DNA of 64,000 nucleotides. Origin: Bilabrum cf. latius. Taxonomy: Eukaryota; Bigyra: Bicosoecida; Bigyra; Bicosoecida. The stretch lies in contig OZ237744.1 of assembly GCA_965178125.1 (NCBI GenBank), positions 558,001 through 622,000 of the forward strand, in the 5' to 3' direction. Position 1 is the stretch's first letter, and each line of letters starts with the position of its first letter. The notes under the pieces are model-generated. The model was not told the DNA's origin. It did no database searches and was given only the letters and a program-made list of their open reading frames with translations. Positions 11,801 to 22,931 of this stretch are shown one piece after another. The position numbers and the translations under genes were made by a program.

Positions 11801-13964
11801 GTTCATCCGTTGTATTCATATTCATACGGACTCGTAGCAGGGCAGTAATCCACTCGTTCACCGTGTCTGGGAAAACCAGGTGGTCCTCCATGATCCAGAT
11901 GGCCTCCGCAAGGCATTCTTTGGAGATCTCGGTCTCCTAGAAAGAGGTCCGGGTGATCTCCTGTGGGAGGCACAGGCGGGCGTACAGTCCTTGCATGCGT
12001 GCCATGGCCTTAAAGAACTCCGAGTCCACGTGGATCCCCAGTGCCTGGAGTGAATCTATCAGGCAGTATCCGTTGGCTTGTCTTGTGCGCTGCGGGATCT
12101 CCGTCATGTGGATAGAGGCTGCGTTCCCTTTTCCGACTGGTTGCCCCTGCTTGAATCGGTTGAGCCTCGCACTGTCGACTCCCCAGGTGCCCTCTATATC
12201 ACCAGCCCTCTTGTCCATGTTGTTAGGCGAGAGGATGTGGAAGTCGACCTGTGTTGCCCGCGTTAGGGCGAGTCCTTGCGTCGCTGCTGGTGCCCCTGGC
12301 GGTAGTGCTGCAGTCTGTTGCGGTGGTTCCGTCGTCTACTACCGAGTTTCTGCAGGCTGCATCGCAGGTCCACCTCCGATCATGTTAGTGAACCGTCCGA
12401 GCAATGTCTGAGGAACCATGCCTCGACCTGGTTGTTCCGGAGCAGTCACTGTTGCTCCCGGGGGTGTGTCAATGGCAGCCGCAGCCGGTAGTTGCTGTTG
12501 CATTGGGGCACGCTGGTGATCAGTCTGGCCCGTCTATGTAGTCTAGGTCATGGCAGTGCCCCGCCCGCGGCCCCTGCCTCGTCCTCCCCAGTGGCCACGG
12601 CCCCAGCCCCGTCCACGACCTCTGCCTCGGCCTCGTCTTCCTGATGCCGAGGTGCTGCTGGTGTCAGCGCCCTTGTTTCCCTTGAACGTCACTCCGTCGT
12701 GTTTGGGTTTCGGCTTGCTCCGCTTGCACGACTGGAACGACTGCAGAAAGAGTCTCGTTGCCTCCCGGAGGTCATCGCTTACGAGCCACCAATAGGCGCG
12801 CTGGGTGAATGAATGCAACCTAGTCATCGCAGCAGAGATCACAAGGACCCCCACTAGTGTGAGAAGGACCTCCGTGGGGATGCTTCTCAGAATGTCCACC
12901 CAGCCCCCTGCGTGCGGCTGTGGGTCAGCCGTACTAGCCGCCTCCACAGTGGGTAGCATGTACCACATGAGCGCGAGGGCTCCAATCCTGCTCCGGTTTC
13001 TCAGTGCAGGCGTCATAACGAAAATCCAGGTGACTGGTATCACTGGTGATCTATACAAGTCCAAGGGCCATTCCCTCGGGTCAAGATACTGACTCAACTT
13101 TGGGCACGTCCCAACGGTGCAGAGGATGGCGAGTCCCATCATCAGAAGGGATAGGGCGGTAGTTACAAGGGGCAGCCCGTAGTCCCCTTGTTTCAGTCCT
13201 CTGTGTTGGTGTTGGGTCCGCTTTTGGTCACCAAGTGCTTTGCAAGCACTCACTCGCAGTCGTCTGAGTTCCTGCATGTAGCGTCTCGTTGCATTCTCCT
13301 ACTAGCGCCTGGCCCTCCTGGAGGTCAAATGCTGTGGGAAGCGCCTGCTCTTCGGTCCTCTCACAACGTGGGTCCACATAAACATGCCTCTCCTGCCCCT
13401 GTGCAGTGCCGGGCCGTAGGTGTAGCCGGGTGCTATCACTCCGTGGCCTCGAAGATGGCGGTTTCGTGGCATCTCGAAGAAGTACAGCTTATTGCCCAGC
13501 CTGTTCACACGTGAGTTCCGCACGTCCCGCTCAAATGTCAGACTCTGATATTCCTCAAAGTCGATAGATAGCAGGCGGGCTCCCATCCCGCCTTTGTTGT
13601 CAGCATTGTGGCAGACCACATATGGGGAGGTGATCGTCCCGTGCCACTCCTCCACTGCAGAGCCAATCAATAGCCTGCCGTCCCATTGCCTATCAGGACA
13701 GATGCAGTAGGGCTTGGGGTCATGAGGGCTAGCAGTGCTGCATGCATCCTCGTGGTCGTGTTCGTGATGGAAGGTCCCCAGAGGACCAACGGTCGTCTTG
13801 TGCAACTCCTCCGCCGCAGGGCCGCGCGTGAGTTGTTCTTGATGTAAGGTGTGTTTTCGACGCGCCGGCAACAATCCGATAATCACGGTTGTCTTCTGCT
13901 CCCGCAAAAGCTATAACACCGAGGGGGTTATTCTTCTGTTACACTGACTAGCGTAATTTGACAT
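5862..13964 (-). mobile_element. Non-LTR retrotransposon, single 2,700-codon ORF (APE endonuclease + RT)
   Basis: One frame runs from ATG 13964 to TGA 5862, interrupted only by 19 TAG codons. In order: four hydrophobic segments (about residues 265-381); an Arg-Gly-rich tract (about 450-470); a possible Cys protease pair, GYCLIDS with Cys634 and GGHYSAV with His893; an AP-endonuclease-like domain with YNPP, GDFNPT (1386-1391) and SDH (1458-1460); a reverse transcriptase with [UAG]AGFR at 1930, FFDIKGAFD at 1962-1970, GTP[UAG]GEILSP around 2024 and YADD at 2072-2075; then a thumb/C-terminal region with YLYLGLLIS. I see no RNase H or restriction-like endonuclease. The intact frame suggests a recent or constrained copy. 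The element uses the host's UAG=Gln code. Its ends are unproven. Protease assignment is weak; RT and endonuclease are firm. Confidence 0.88.
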
Positions 13965-13975
13965 TGTGAAACAAT

Positions 13976-16636
13976 ATGAAGGGGTTAATGTTCTGGGTGC
14001 TCGCAGCCCATCTGTTGACGCAAGGCGCTCTGTGTGTCGATGTCTCAATTGACGCGGATACCCCAGTTGTGTTGCCAGCCAACGCATCCACTGGGCTCTT
14101 GGCTACGTTTCGTGATTTTCAACTCGATTGGTACGAATCCTTTGGACATGCACCTACCGTCTATCATGATATGCCGACAACAGACTAGGAAGATCCAAGT
14201 GCAACTGCAGTCGTTGTGCTGGGCTTCCCAGACCTGCTCCCCGCCCTGTTCAAGCAAGTTGATCTGAACGCATCTTGCATCGGTCCTAATGCTGAGGCAG
14301 AGAGCCACTGTATTCAGACTCTCTCAAGGTCAGGTGGCGGAGACAGGACTGGCTTCGACCTGGTCGTGGTTGCTGGCGCCGACTCCCGCGGTGCGCAGTT
14401 CGCGGCCTACAGTTTCTCGGAGAAGTTGCTTGGGGTGAATCCCTGGAAGTGGTTCGCTGACCAACGCCCCGTCACGCGCGAGAAGATTGTGCTTCCCGCT
14501 GACGGAGCCCCGGGCGGAGTCTTTTTCTTCCCGCCGTTCCTGTTCAAGCACAGGGCAGGGTTTCCGAACGACGAGGATCTCTTTGGAAATAGCCAGCCGA
14601 GTCCCATGGGTGATACTGTATGGTCCGATACCACGTACGACAGGTACTACGAGACCCTCCTGCGGCAGAAGATGAACGGCGTGCTAGTGGGCACGAACCC
14701 GGCGCCCGACGAGCGATCGATCGCTCTCGCCTCCCGTAGAGGCCTCTTCATTCACCACCACCACTACAACTTGCTGGGAAGCTACGTGTATCGCTGGCCT
14801 TTAGGTAAAGAGGGGTGGAACTGGCGCACGGACACGCAGGCCATGAGCTTCATGTACGAGGCATCGGTTGCGGCACAGGCGGACATGGATGTGATCTGGT
14901 CCATTGGCCTCAGGGGACTCAATGACTACGCGTACCCTTGCAATGGAGACGTAGAGTGCGCGACGCAGATCAACGAGGCGATGTCGAACCAGACAAAGTG
15001 GATCGACGCGGCGCAGCCAGGGCGAGCAAAGAAGGTCACCTACCTGTGGAGCGAGGGCATCAAGTACCTGTCCAAAGGGCTGCTGAATATACCAGAGGGA
15101 ACGGACGTTATCTTTGGGGATCAGGGTGCTGGGTTCATTCACGGCGACGGCAATCTGACGCAGTATGCCTCGGGGCTCTACTACCACACGGCCATGTACG
15201 ATGGCCACGCCAACCAGCTCACGGAGATGATCCCAGTCTCGCGAATCATCTCCCAGATCTACCAGATCTTCGTGGCCCTCGCAAAAAAGTATTCCGTCTT
15301 CGTTCTCAACACGTCGGACATGCGTCCAGCCAGCATGACCACAGATGCAGCGGTCCGTTTGACAAGAAACCCGGACGAGTTCTTCGGGTCTCTGGCAGCT
15401 CTGGCTCGCACCAAGCTGCAAGAGTACCGCGAGAGAGAGAGGGTAGACTCGTCGGGTACCGTGCCCAGGGATATCGTCGCGGCGCGATAGTTCCTGGCTG
15501 GGATGGCGAGAGGCAAGACCGACGTGCCTGGTGCCGTTGGCTCGGCCTGGATGGACGTCGATCCCAACGCGACTGCTCTGCTGTTCTATGAACAGTGGGC
15601 GCGTGATCAGTACGGTCTGGGGACTGATCAGGCAGCAGCAGCCATGGCTGGCCAGGCATGGCAGGACTACTTCCGTATTCCGTACATATTTGGTGGAGAG
15701 AGCGACAACGCACTCTCCGACGACGCGCAGCACCTCTCCACCCAAGCTGCCAAGGAGATCGCGGACACGGGTGCAGTCTCGGCGCGCAGCGTCAGCGAGG
15801 CCAAAGACGCGCTTGCCATGTGCGACAACGACACGATGACTGCGCTCAACGGCCTCTTGGACACGGCCAAGACAATCCTGGGCAAGGTGCCCGAGGCTCG
15901 CCAGCAGTTCGCCCACTTCCACATGCTCGTTGGGTTCCTGCACCAGCAGCTGGGATGTACCGCTCTCACAAATGTTGCAAAGGCCATTCAAGCTGCCAAT
16001 CAGAGCGATTTTACGACCGCCAAAGCGCTCGCTTAGGCATCGGTGGATGCGTACAACACCCTGTTGCAGGCAAGGCAGCAGGCCGAGTACGGCATCTGGA
16101 GGCACATGTACTTCGGAGACCACCTCAGCAACTTTGAAAAATCGCGCCGGTCTGCTAGACAGCTAGTTGTGGCAACTGCTGCTGCCGGGAAGAGCCCAAC
16201 GTTGCCCAGCATCACGATCCCGCAGTGGTACGCGTTCGAGCAATACCAGGAGGCCTTCCTGGACAACTTCCCCCTGCAGCAGCCGAACGCCACGTGGCGC
16301 ATGAAGGACTTCGTGAGGATTCATTGCAACGCGCCAGATTATGATTCCGGGTCTTGCGTGAACACTCCGGACGGGGGCCACTTCCGCGGCGGGAGTGGCG
16401 ACACGACCATTACCATGTACTACGGCACCCCGGGCGGTTCTCAGACTCCCGGGGTGTCGATCCGGTACACGACCGACGGTAGCACGCCTGCCAACACGAG
16501 CAAGGAGTACACCACCCCTCTGGATCTGAAGGACATCGTGCCGTCGGGGTCCACATCCGTGCATGTGCGAGCGAAGCTCGACACCAATGGCACGATGTCT
16601 GTGACCGAGGCCTCCACAACCTGGTCGATGTGGTGA
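13976..16636 (+). CDS. Secreted GH115-like glycoside hydrolase
   Basis: This ORF has 886 codons, from ATG 13976 to TGA 16634, with UAG at residues 71, 505 and 687. It opens with a typical signal peptide (hydrophobic core, ending near LCVDV at about 20). The GH115 signature GADSRGxxxxxYxxSExLGVxPWxW begins at residue 134. HHHHYN at 260-265 and WSIGLRGLND at 308-317 match the family's substrate-binding loops. The C-terminus carries IRYTTDGSTP, the motif of chitobiase/FN3-type beta-sandwich domains. GH115 enzymes are known as xylan alpha-glucuronidases; the substrate here is an inference. The start codon is 11 bp from that of the divergent retrotransposon ORF, leaving no ordinary promoter. Confidence 0.75.
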
Positions 16637-16831
16637 CCCGCGGGGACGGGATCCAGAGCCAACCTCCCAGCGCCTGCTTGTTCTGCTTGCTGTGCTTGAA
16701 ACTATGAGCTTTTGTTCGATAGTCTTGGTGCATTGCAAGCTTGTGCAACACTGATCGTCCAGCACTAGCAAGCATTTTCGTTTGCGACAACGAAGTGCTG
16801 GCGCAGGCTACTGTACCGCCGCGTGCGGATG

Positions 16832-17335
16832 TTACCCAGAGGAATCATCGCACATGGTTTCAAACCCAGAGCCTGCCCTGCCCCACGCAGGACACAGCAT
16901 CGGCGACGTCAGCACAGCACCCACTACGCCAGCCACTGCAAAGCCCATCCCGGCACCAACAATGACGTCTCCGATCCAATGGCAACCGAAATACACTCGA
17001 CCAATACCAACGATAGGAGCAAGCAAAATCACCCACCATTGTCCTGAGTACCACCCGGCTGTGAGGAGCAAAGCTGAGGCCATCGCCGTATCGCCCGATG
17101 GGAAAGCTTTCGTCATCCGCTCCAAGCTTCTCAGATCGAGCCATCTGTGGGCAGTGGATCCAATCCTTGGTCGTTCACGGCCAGCGATATGCTTCCATAT
17201 CCCGGTGACAATTGCACAGGATATCACGACGCAGGCTATCCAAACTCGCTAGCCGTTGTTCGCAAGCACAAGGAGCAAAACAAGAACAACTGCGACGCCA
17301 TACCACGAAAATGCCATTGTTGGGAGTAGCAGCAT
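16832..17335 (-). CDS. PAP2-family phosphatase, possibly with a missing 5' exon
   Basis: The frame runs 167 codons from ATG 17335 to TAA 16832, with UAG at residue 29. Motifs of the PAP2/lipid phosphatase family are in order: K48 x6 RP (48-56), FPSGD (78-82) and GRVYFGCHWIGD (112-123) carrying Arg113, His119 and Asp123. The usual His of PSGH is Asp here. Three or more hydrophobic segments indicate a membrane protein acting on lipid phosphates or pyrophosphates. At 167 residues it is short for the family, and a 3' splice site (CACCACGCAG on the minus strand, near 17357) sits just upstream, so an N-terminal exon is likely. It converges on the GH115 gene (stops 195 bp apart). Confidence 0.8.
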
Positions 17336-17773
17336 TGCCTCGACTGCCTTGATGTCAACCCTGCGTGGTGAAATGTGAAAATATCAGATGCGTGGAGGGA
17401 CTGCAGCAGACTCCGTCTGCACTGTCGCCTTACGCGCCTTCCACCGAAGCTTACCGGTGCACAGCTTGGCTGGCTTGGATGTCTTGCGACAGTAACTATC
17501 CAGTGCATGTGCTCGGATCCTATGCCCAGCCGTCTGGAGTCTCGGTTTGGTTGCAAAGCAGTTGCGACTCGTGGGCGGCACCGGATCGAACGACGCCAGA
17601 CCTTCCTGCCGCGGCACCAGTCCGCTTATATGGGATTTCTATTTCCTCATTGACTATTCGGGGTGCTGCCATATCGCTTGAATGCGGGGTGTTCGCTTGC
17701 ATGCGAGGAATTTGCATTGCCTTGCAGTTGCTATGGAACAAGTGCTGATCAGATTGCGGCCAAATTCACGGCA

Positions 17774-20700
17774 ATGGACAAGTATGCTGGAAATGTCGCT
17801 GGCGGAAGATCAATCAGTGGCGACGACCTGGCTTCTGCCGTGCATGCGGCCCAATGTGATGAAACTCTGCTTCTTAGCGACGGCAGGGCGCTGGTTGCAC
17901 GGCTTCGATCGTCCGACGGGGACCTAGCTTGGGTGCCGCTGGACGACAGAGATACCAAGAAGGCACTAAATTAGGCAGTAGGTTGCTCGCAGATGGGAAG
18001 CATGCTTCTGGACAGGCCCAGAGTGCAAGCCTACAGCAGAGCCATCGTTGCTGCAGTTGCGGACTTTAGGTCCAGGAATCACAGGGCACCAGTGGTGCTA
18101 GACATTGGAGCAGGCACTGGTTTGTTGTCGATGATCGCTGCGAGAGCTGGAGCCGCGCGTGTCTATGCCCTCGAGATGTACAAGCCACTCGCACAGCTGG
18201 CCGCTCGGATCACGACGAAGTACACAGGAAGCGCGGCTACAAACGCATTTGGTGAACCGGTCTGTGACATTCACGTAATTGGTAAAGACAGCTCTCGGGT
18301 GTCTGTTGGTGCGAGCACAGGGTCTGCAGGTTCGTCGTCTGGGGAAGGGACCGCCGTGGAACCCCCCGACATGGCAACCAGAGCAGACCTGTGCGTCAAC
18401 GAGATCTATGATTCTGCGCTGCTGGGCGAAGGGGTCATTCCCGCGCTGCGGGACGCGTACTCGCGCCTGCTCGCACCCAACGCGGTGGTTGTACCAAGAG
18501 GTGCAAGGGTGCTGGCTCAGCTCGTGTGCGCGCCGGTGGCCGATGGGCTGGCCGGCCGCGCCTGGGGACGAGACGGAGACGTTGCTTGCAGCGCAGAAAA
18601 TGGTCCGGCTAGCACAGGCCCCTCCAGTGGGTCGGCGACGCCCGATGACGTGGAGCTATCGACAGTGCCCCCCATCCCGCTGCATGCTGACCGGCTCCTG
18701 CCTTCGCTGCACCCAGCCGGGGCCCCATTTCACCTGCACCATTTTCGGTTCGATGCGGTGGCCTTCGCGGAAGATCCAAGCTGCGAATCGCAGGACACTG
18801 CTGCGGCCCCGCGGCAGCCATCTGCTTCCTCTTCCGAGTGTGTATCGGGCCGTTCCCGTTCCTCGGGTGCACTGCCTTAGCTCCCGAGCGACTGCCTCGG
18901 CGTGCCATCCGCCTCCTCCGTTCGCATCTTCAGGCAGAGAGTGCAGGCAGAGGCACCAGCGCCTCGATCATCAACTGGTACGAGCGGTGCTTCCTCACGG
19001 AGGTGCAATGCCTCCCTCTTGTGGTGGGAGCTTGATCTGTGGGATGGCGTGACGTACAGCACGTGCCCCAGGGTGCCGTGGCTGCCACAGGCTGAAGCGG
19101 AAGCTCCTGCAGCGGCGGGCGCAGCGGCAGCCAAAGCCGGACGTACTGATATTAGTGCCCCGTTTTGGGACGAAGCAGTCGTGTCAGCTCCGGTCGCTTC
19201 GCTGGGAGCATGTGCTGGACCGTGCACAGAGGGAGTCCGCCGCATCCTGCCTCCCGAGGCGGAGTGGTAGGACCACTGGACGCAGTGCCTCGTTCCATTC
19301 GATGCTGAGCTGGAGGATGGAGATGCTCTCATTGCAGTGGTGCGAGGCGAGCTAAACTTCCGAATGGCGGCTCGAAATGTTGCGAGCACCAAAGCCGCCG
19401 CCGGAGCGAGTGCCGCAGTCGAGGGCAGTTCAGGCACTGCCAGTGAGAGTCACCCCAGCAAGAGAGCCAGAGTCGAGGACGGCGGAGCGGAGAAACTATC
19501 GCGCGGTCTCATTGAAGCGTTGTCTGGTTCATCCAGCACCGACTCGCCGCAGCTCTCGACGCACTCTCCGTGGCGACTGCGGGAGCTTCGGTCAGCATCG
19601 CGCCAGGCCAGCATCCGCTCAGCACTTTCCTAGCTTAAGCGTCGCATCGAGTCTAGTGCTGACGGTGATCCCCGACCAATTTTTTTGCTTGATGTTGCTG
19701 ACGGCTGCGAAGCATCTCGGCTTGCCTGTTGCCCTTCTTCAGCGACAGTGCAGGCGACTTGTTCGCCTGGGACTTCCGACGCGGACAAATACAGCTAGAG
19801 CGATGTCGACGATTGCCTCGTACTGTGCTGTGAAGGACATCCCACCATGGCGAGGGACTCCTCGCTTTCTTGCGAGGCAAGCGGTCTGTCCGCCAGGGTC
19901 AGCGTGCTGGCTGCAGATGCTGGCGTTGTGGCCGGTATTCCCGGTGCCGGCCTCGCTGGCCTATGGGCAGACGCGGGCTTGCTCGGAGGAGCCGAGCGCA
20001 GAAACGCCGTTGGCGGGGTCCTTGCGCTTCCTACTGCAGTGCAGCTTACTGGAAGGCCGCTGTGGGCAGCAGCAAGTGCGCTCTTCCGAAGGGTTTGCGT
20101 GGAGCCCGTACTTCGAAGGAACCCCGGCATTCCGCGTCCACCCGCGACACATACAACCACGGCACCGACCCTGCCAGCGGCTGGGTTTCTCATGGCAAGT
20201 GTGGTCGAGCTGCAGGACTTGTGGAAGAATCATGCATCCGTGTCGGAGTGCGACGGCTTCGATCACTCTGAGCTGGTAGACGCGTCTGAAGGCTGGGAGT
20301 CGAGAGAGTTCGGCTACCCTCTCTTCATGTACCATCACAAGTACCTCGCCCCGCCGCAATGCGTTGCGGTCCTGGATTTTGTAAACCCCACCGCCTCCAG
20401 CGCGATCTCAGGACCGGAGCCACGGGGTGCTGCAGCTGCATAGGGTGAGTCCAAGGATGTGGCCGACGGCGCTGCAACCGGTGCGGGTGCCGGAGAGTAG
20501 ACACTGGCCCACGTTGCTCCAAGCACAGAGGAGGCACTGTTCGACCATGCCGCCGTGCTTGAGGTGATCGCGGGCAATATGGCCTCTAGGCACGTCCTTG
20601 CCTTCGAAACCAGCGGGACTGCGCATGCACTTGTGGCATGGGTCGACTATGCCCTGACAGAGCAAGCGGCTGAGCAGCTCAAGCGAGCCGCGCTACAACG

Positions 20701-20989
20701 CGCCGCCCATGCCAAAGAATTAGCGTACGACGCAAAGGCCAGAGAGCTTGCTAACGAGATGATCCATGGGGGCCCTTTCCTGCCTGGAGGCGAACCGAAC
20801 GGCATGAGGCAGTCCATGCGGTTCCTGCACCCGTATCGGGTTGTTGCTGCTGCCAGCAAATCTGCCGCGAGGGATTCTTCAAGTAGGGAAAACGATGACT
20901 CGTCGGTACCGACGGGTGTCACCATGGACGTGTCGTTGGATGTTGATGCGGGCAATGGACTCACTGTCACTCAAGCAGGGTGGGCGTGA
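17774..20989 (+). CDS. PRMT7: PRMT7-type protein arginine methyltransferase
   Basis: The ORF has 1,071 codons from ATG 17774 to TGA 20987, with seven UAG codons. The first methyltransferase unit has MLLDRPRVQAY (77-87), motif I VLDIGAGTG (108-116) and the double-E loop NEIYDSALLGEG (209-220). The second unit keeps PRMT7 landmarks: W[UAG]DHWTQC near residue 499, VVELQDLW, ECDGFD, ESRE and a W-V-DY strand. Motif I of the second unit is degraded (FLLDVADG), as is normal for PRMT7. PRMT7 monomethylates arginines in RxR contexts. It is about 380 residues longer than human PRMT7 because of Ser/Ala/Gly-rich insertions. The start fits the family N-terminus; the first ATG after an open GTG-initiated stretch was chosen. 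The stop is 87 bp from that of the convergent TMEM65 gene. Confidence 0.85.
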
Positions 20990-21076
20990 CATCCGCGCTG
21001 TGCTTGAATCCTACACTAGGTCTACCATTAATTACTTGTCGCAATGAATCAATCAAATACGTTCACTGTGTCACAT

Positions 21077-22690
21077 TCAATTGGTTGCAACAAGCTGCAG
21101 CGCTGCCTCAAGATCGACTGGCCTGGACTCGATGTCTGACTTGGTCGGCTTGAGCCGATTCAGCCGATCCAGTGCCATGCTGATCTATGTTGACACAACG
21201 GCAAATCGCTGCGCCTCTAGCGCCGCGCTTGCATCTCCGGCCAATTCCAGCTCCCACCACGGCGCGGTGCGCTGCGTCTTTTCAACACTCCCGCGCGTCT
21301 TGGCCGCGATCTTGGGGCGCCTGTGCCTGCTGCCATGCTTCGAGCTGGTGTAGGGGTGCGACTCGAGGAGAGCCACCACGCCGAGCACTCTTCCTTGGGT
21401 GTCGCGCACCGGCCGCAGCAGGATAGCGACGCCCTCCTCCTACAGGGGGTGTTCCTTCCCGTGGAGTCGACTGCAGGCTGCCTCGACGAGTACCGGGTGC
21501 ACCCACCCTGGTGCTGGGTCATCCTGCAGCGCGGACTGGACCCTGGCTGCACCTTCATTGGCCGATGCAGGCACGTAAGTGCCACCATCGTTTCCGCCAA
21601 TGATGAGCCGCATCTGCCTCGTGTGGCCATCTCCTGCTGTTCGGAGCGCAAGGTCATTCAGCTCGGCAAAGGAGCTGACGACTGGCGGCTGGACCCCCGT
21701 TGCAGCCGTCACCTGGTCGCTGGCCCCAGTCTCCTCTTGCTCTCGCATCTGGGCCGATAGGGCCTACACCGTTGTTGCTACTGGAAGATCCCCCGAATCG
21801 TCAAAGTCGAGAGTGTGTGCGAACCCCACTTCGCCGAGAAGCACCCTGGTTGCCGGCCTCCGCTCCAGCGGCTCGACCTCTGTGGATGAGGCGGGCGCCC
21901 CGCCCGTGTCACCATCCACGAGAGGTTTCTGTGCCTTAATGGTGTGGCCTGGGCGAACTCCAATTATATGTCCATTCGAGTCGCGCTCGGCGATCAGTTG
22001 CTTGTCCGTGTGGTGCATGGTGAACAGCTACCTGTGCTTGGATCGTGTGTCTACCACAAGCAGCGCAGCATCGTCCGCCCCTAGCATCCCAGAGGCTTGC
22101 CGCAGATCTCCACAGTAGCGCTATGTACGATTGCGAAGCTGCTGCACCAATGAATCAGATATGGGCACAAGCCCGATGGATCTCTTGAAGCTGTCAACGT
22201 GCTGCTGAACCTCATCCGGAAATCGCAGCAAGAGGGGGAACATGCCAAGCAGGCAGCCTATTGCAATGCCCACAAGCCTACCAAAATTAAGGGCATACTA
22301 AAAAGGTTTCTGGTTTCGCTGATCTTCAGTAATCTTTGGCATGGGGGTCTTGACATTCCTCTCGATCACTCCCTCGCTCGCTGTCCCGACCACATCGCTG
22401 ATTAGATTCCCCAAGCCGGCAGCTGCCAGGGTTGACAGGCCAAACTTCAAGCCAAGAGCTTCATCGATCTGATCACCCGCAAGAATCATGATGGCATTGT
22501 CCATAAAGCCGAATGCAATGCTTGGAAGCAGAGTGGACACTCCCACCAAAGCCAGGTCGCGCGATGACAATGCCGAAACTGACTTAGCTGGGGATGTTGA
22601 ACACATTCTTCGGCTTTCTCGCGAGGCTCTGCTCAACCCCAGCACGTGAACGCTGCATCCAAGCGAGCCTCGTCTGTGCCCGGCATGCAT
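21077..22690 (-). CDS. TMEM65-like mitochondrial membrane protein with GAF-like region
   Basis: The ORF has 537 codons from ATG 22690 to TGA 21077, with six UAG codons, including residue 131 inside the hydrophobic part. The first ~45 residues are rich in Arg/Ser with almost no acidic residue, like a mitochondrial presequence. Residues 49-157 match the TMEM65 family: FGFMDNAIMILAG at 60-72, then LGLKFGLSTLAAAGLGNLISD, then a third helix after the UAG. TMEM65 is known as an inner-membrane protein linked to mitochondrial ion handling. The C-terminal ~330 residues look GAF-like (ADDAALLVVDTRSK... and GVAILLRPVRDTQGRVLGVV), suggesting a ligand or redox sensor fused to the channel-like part. That fusion is an inference. 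A second TAG lies just before the ATG, so the start could be further upstream. Confidence 0.75.
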
Positions 22691-22931
22691 CTAACCGGCT
22701 CCTATATCGTGGCAGGCAATCCGGCATACGTGTCTAATGGTAGTATACCGTAAACTGGCTGATGACTACCGCCGGTAATGCATTGCATATCGCAGCATAC
22801 GCCTGATTCTGCAACTAGGCGAATCCGGATTCAAGTTGGGTCGCCGAAAAGTGCTCGCAACAACTGCTGCGGTGCTCGCTCGCCGGAATCTGCTGGATAC
22901 TACACCAACAAGCCGCTCTGGTCAAGGGGAG
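22691..22931. promoter_or_regulatory. Divergent intergenic region between TMEM65-like and La-domain genes
   Basis: This stretch of about 240 bp separates two divergent starts. The upstream frame of the plus-strand gene stays open into it, so part may be coding. No other feature is visible. Confidence 0.3.

Noticed and set aside
13302-13907. Retrotransposon pieces as separate viral or cellular membrane-protein genes
   Set aside because: All pieces share one frame with the RT and are separated only by TAG.
20445-20500. Possible 56-nt intron in PRMT7 (GTGAGT ... AG)
   Set aside because: Shorter than the other introns; reading through keeps the frame with TAG only. Left as coding, but RNA data could overturn this.
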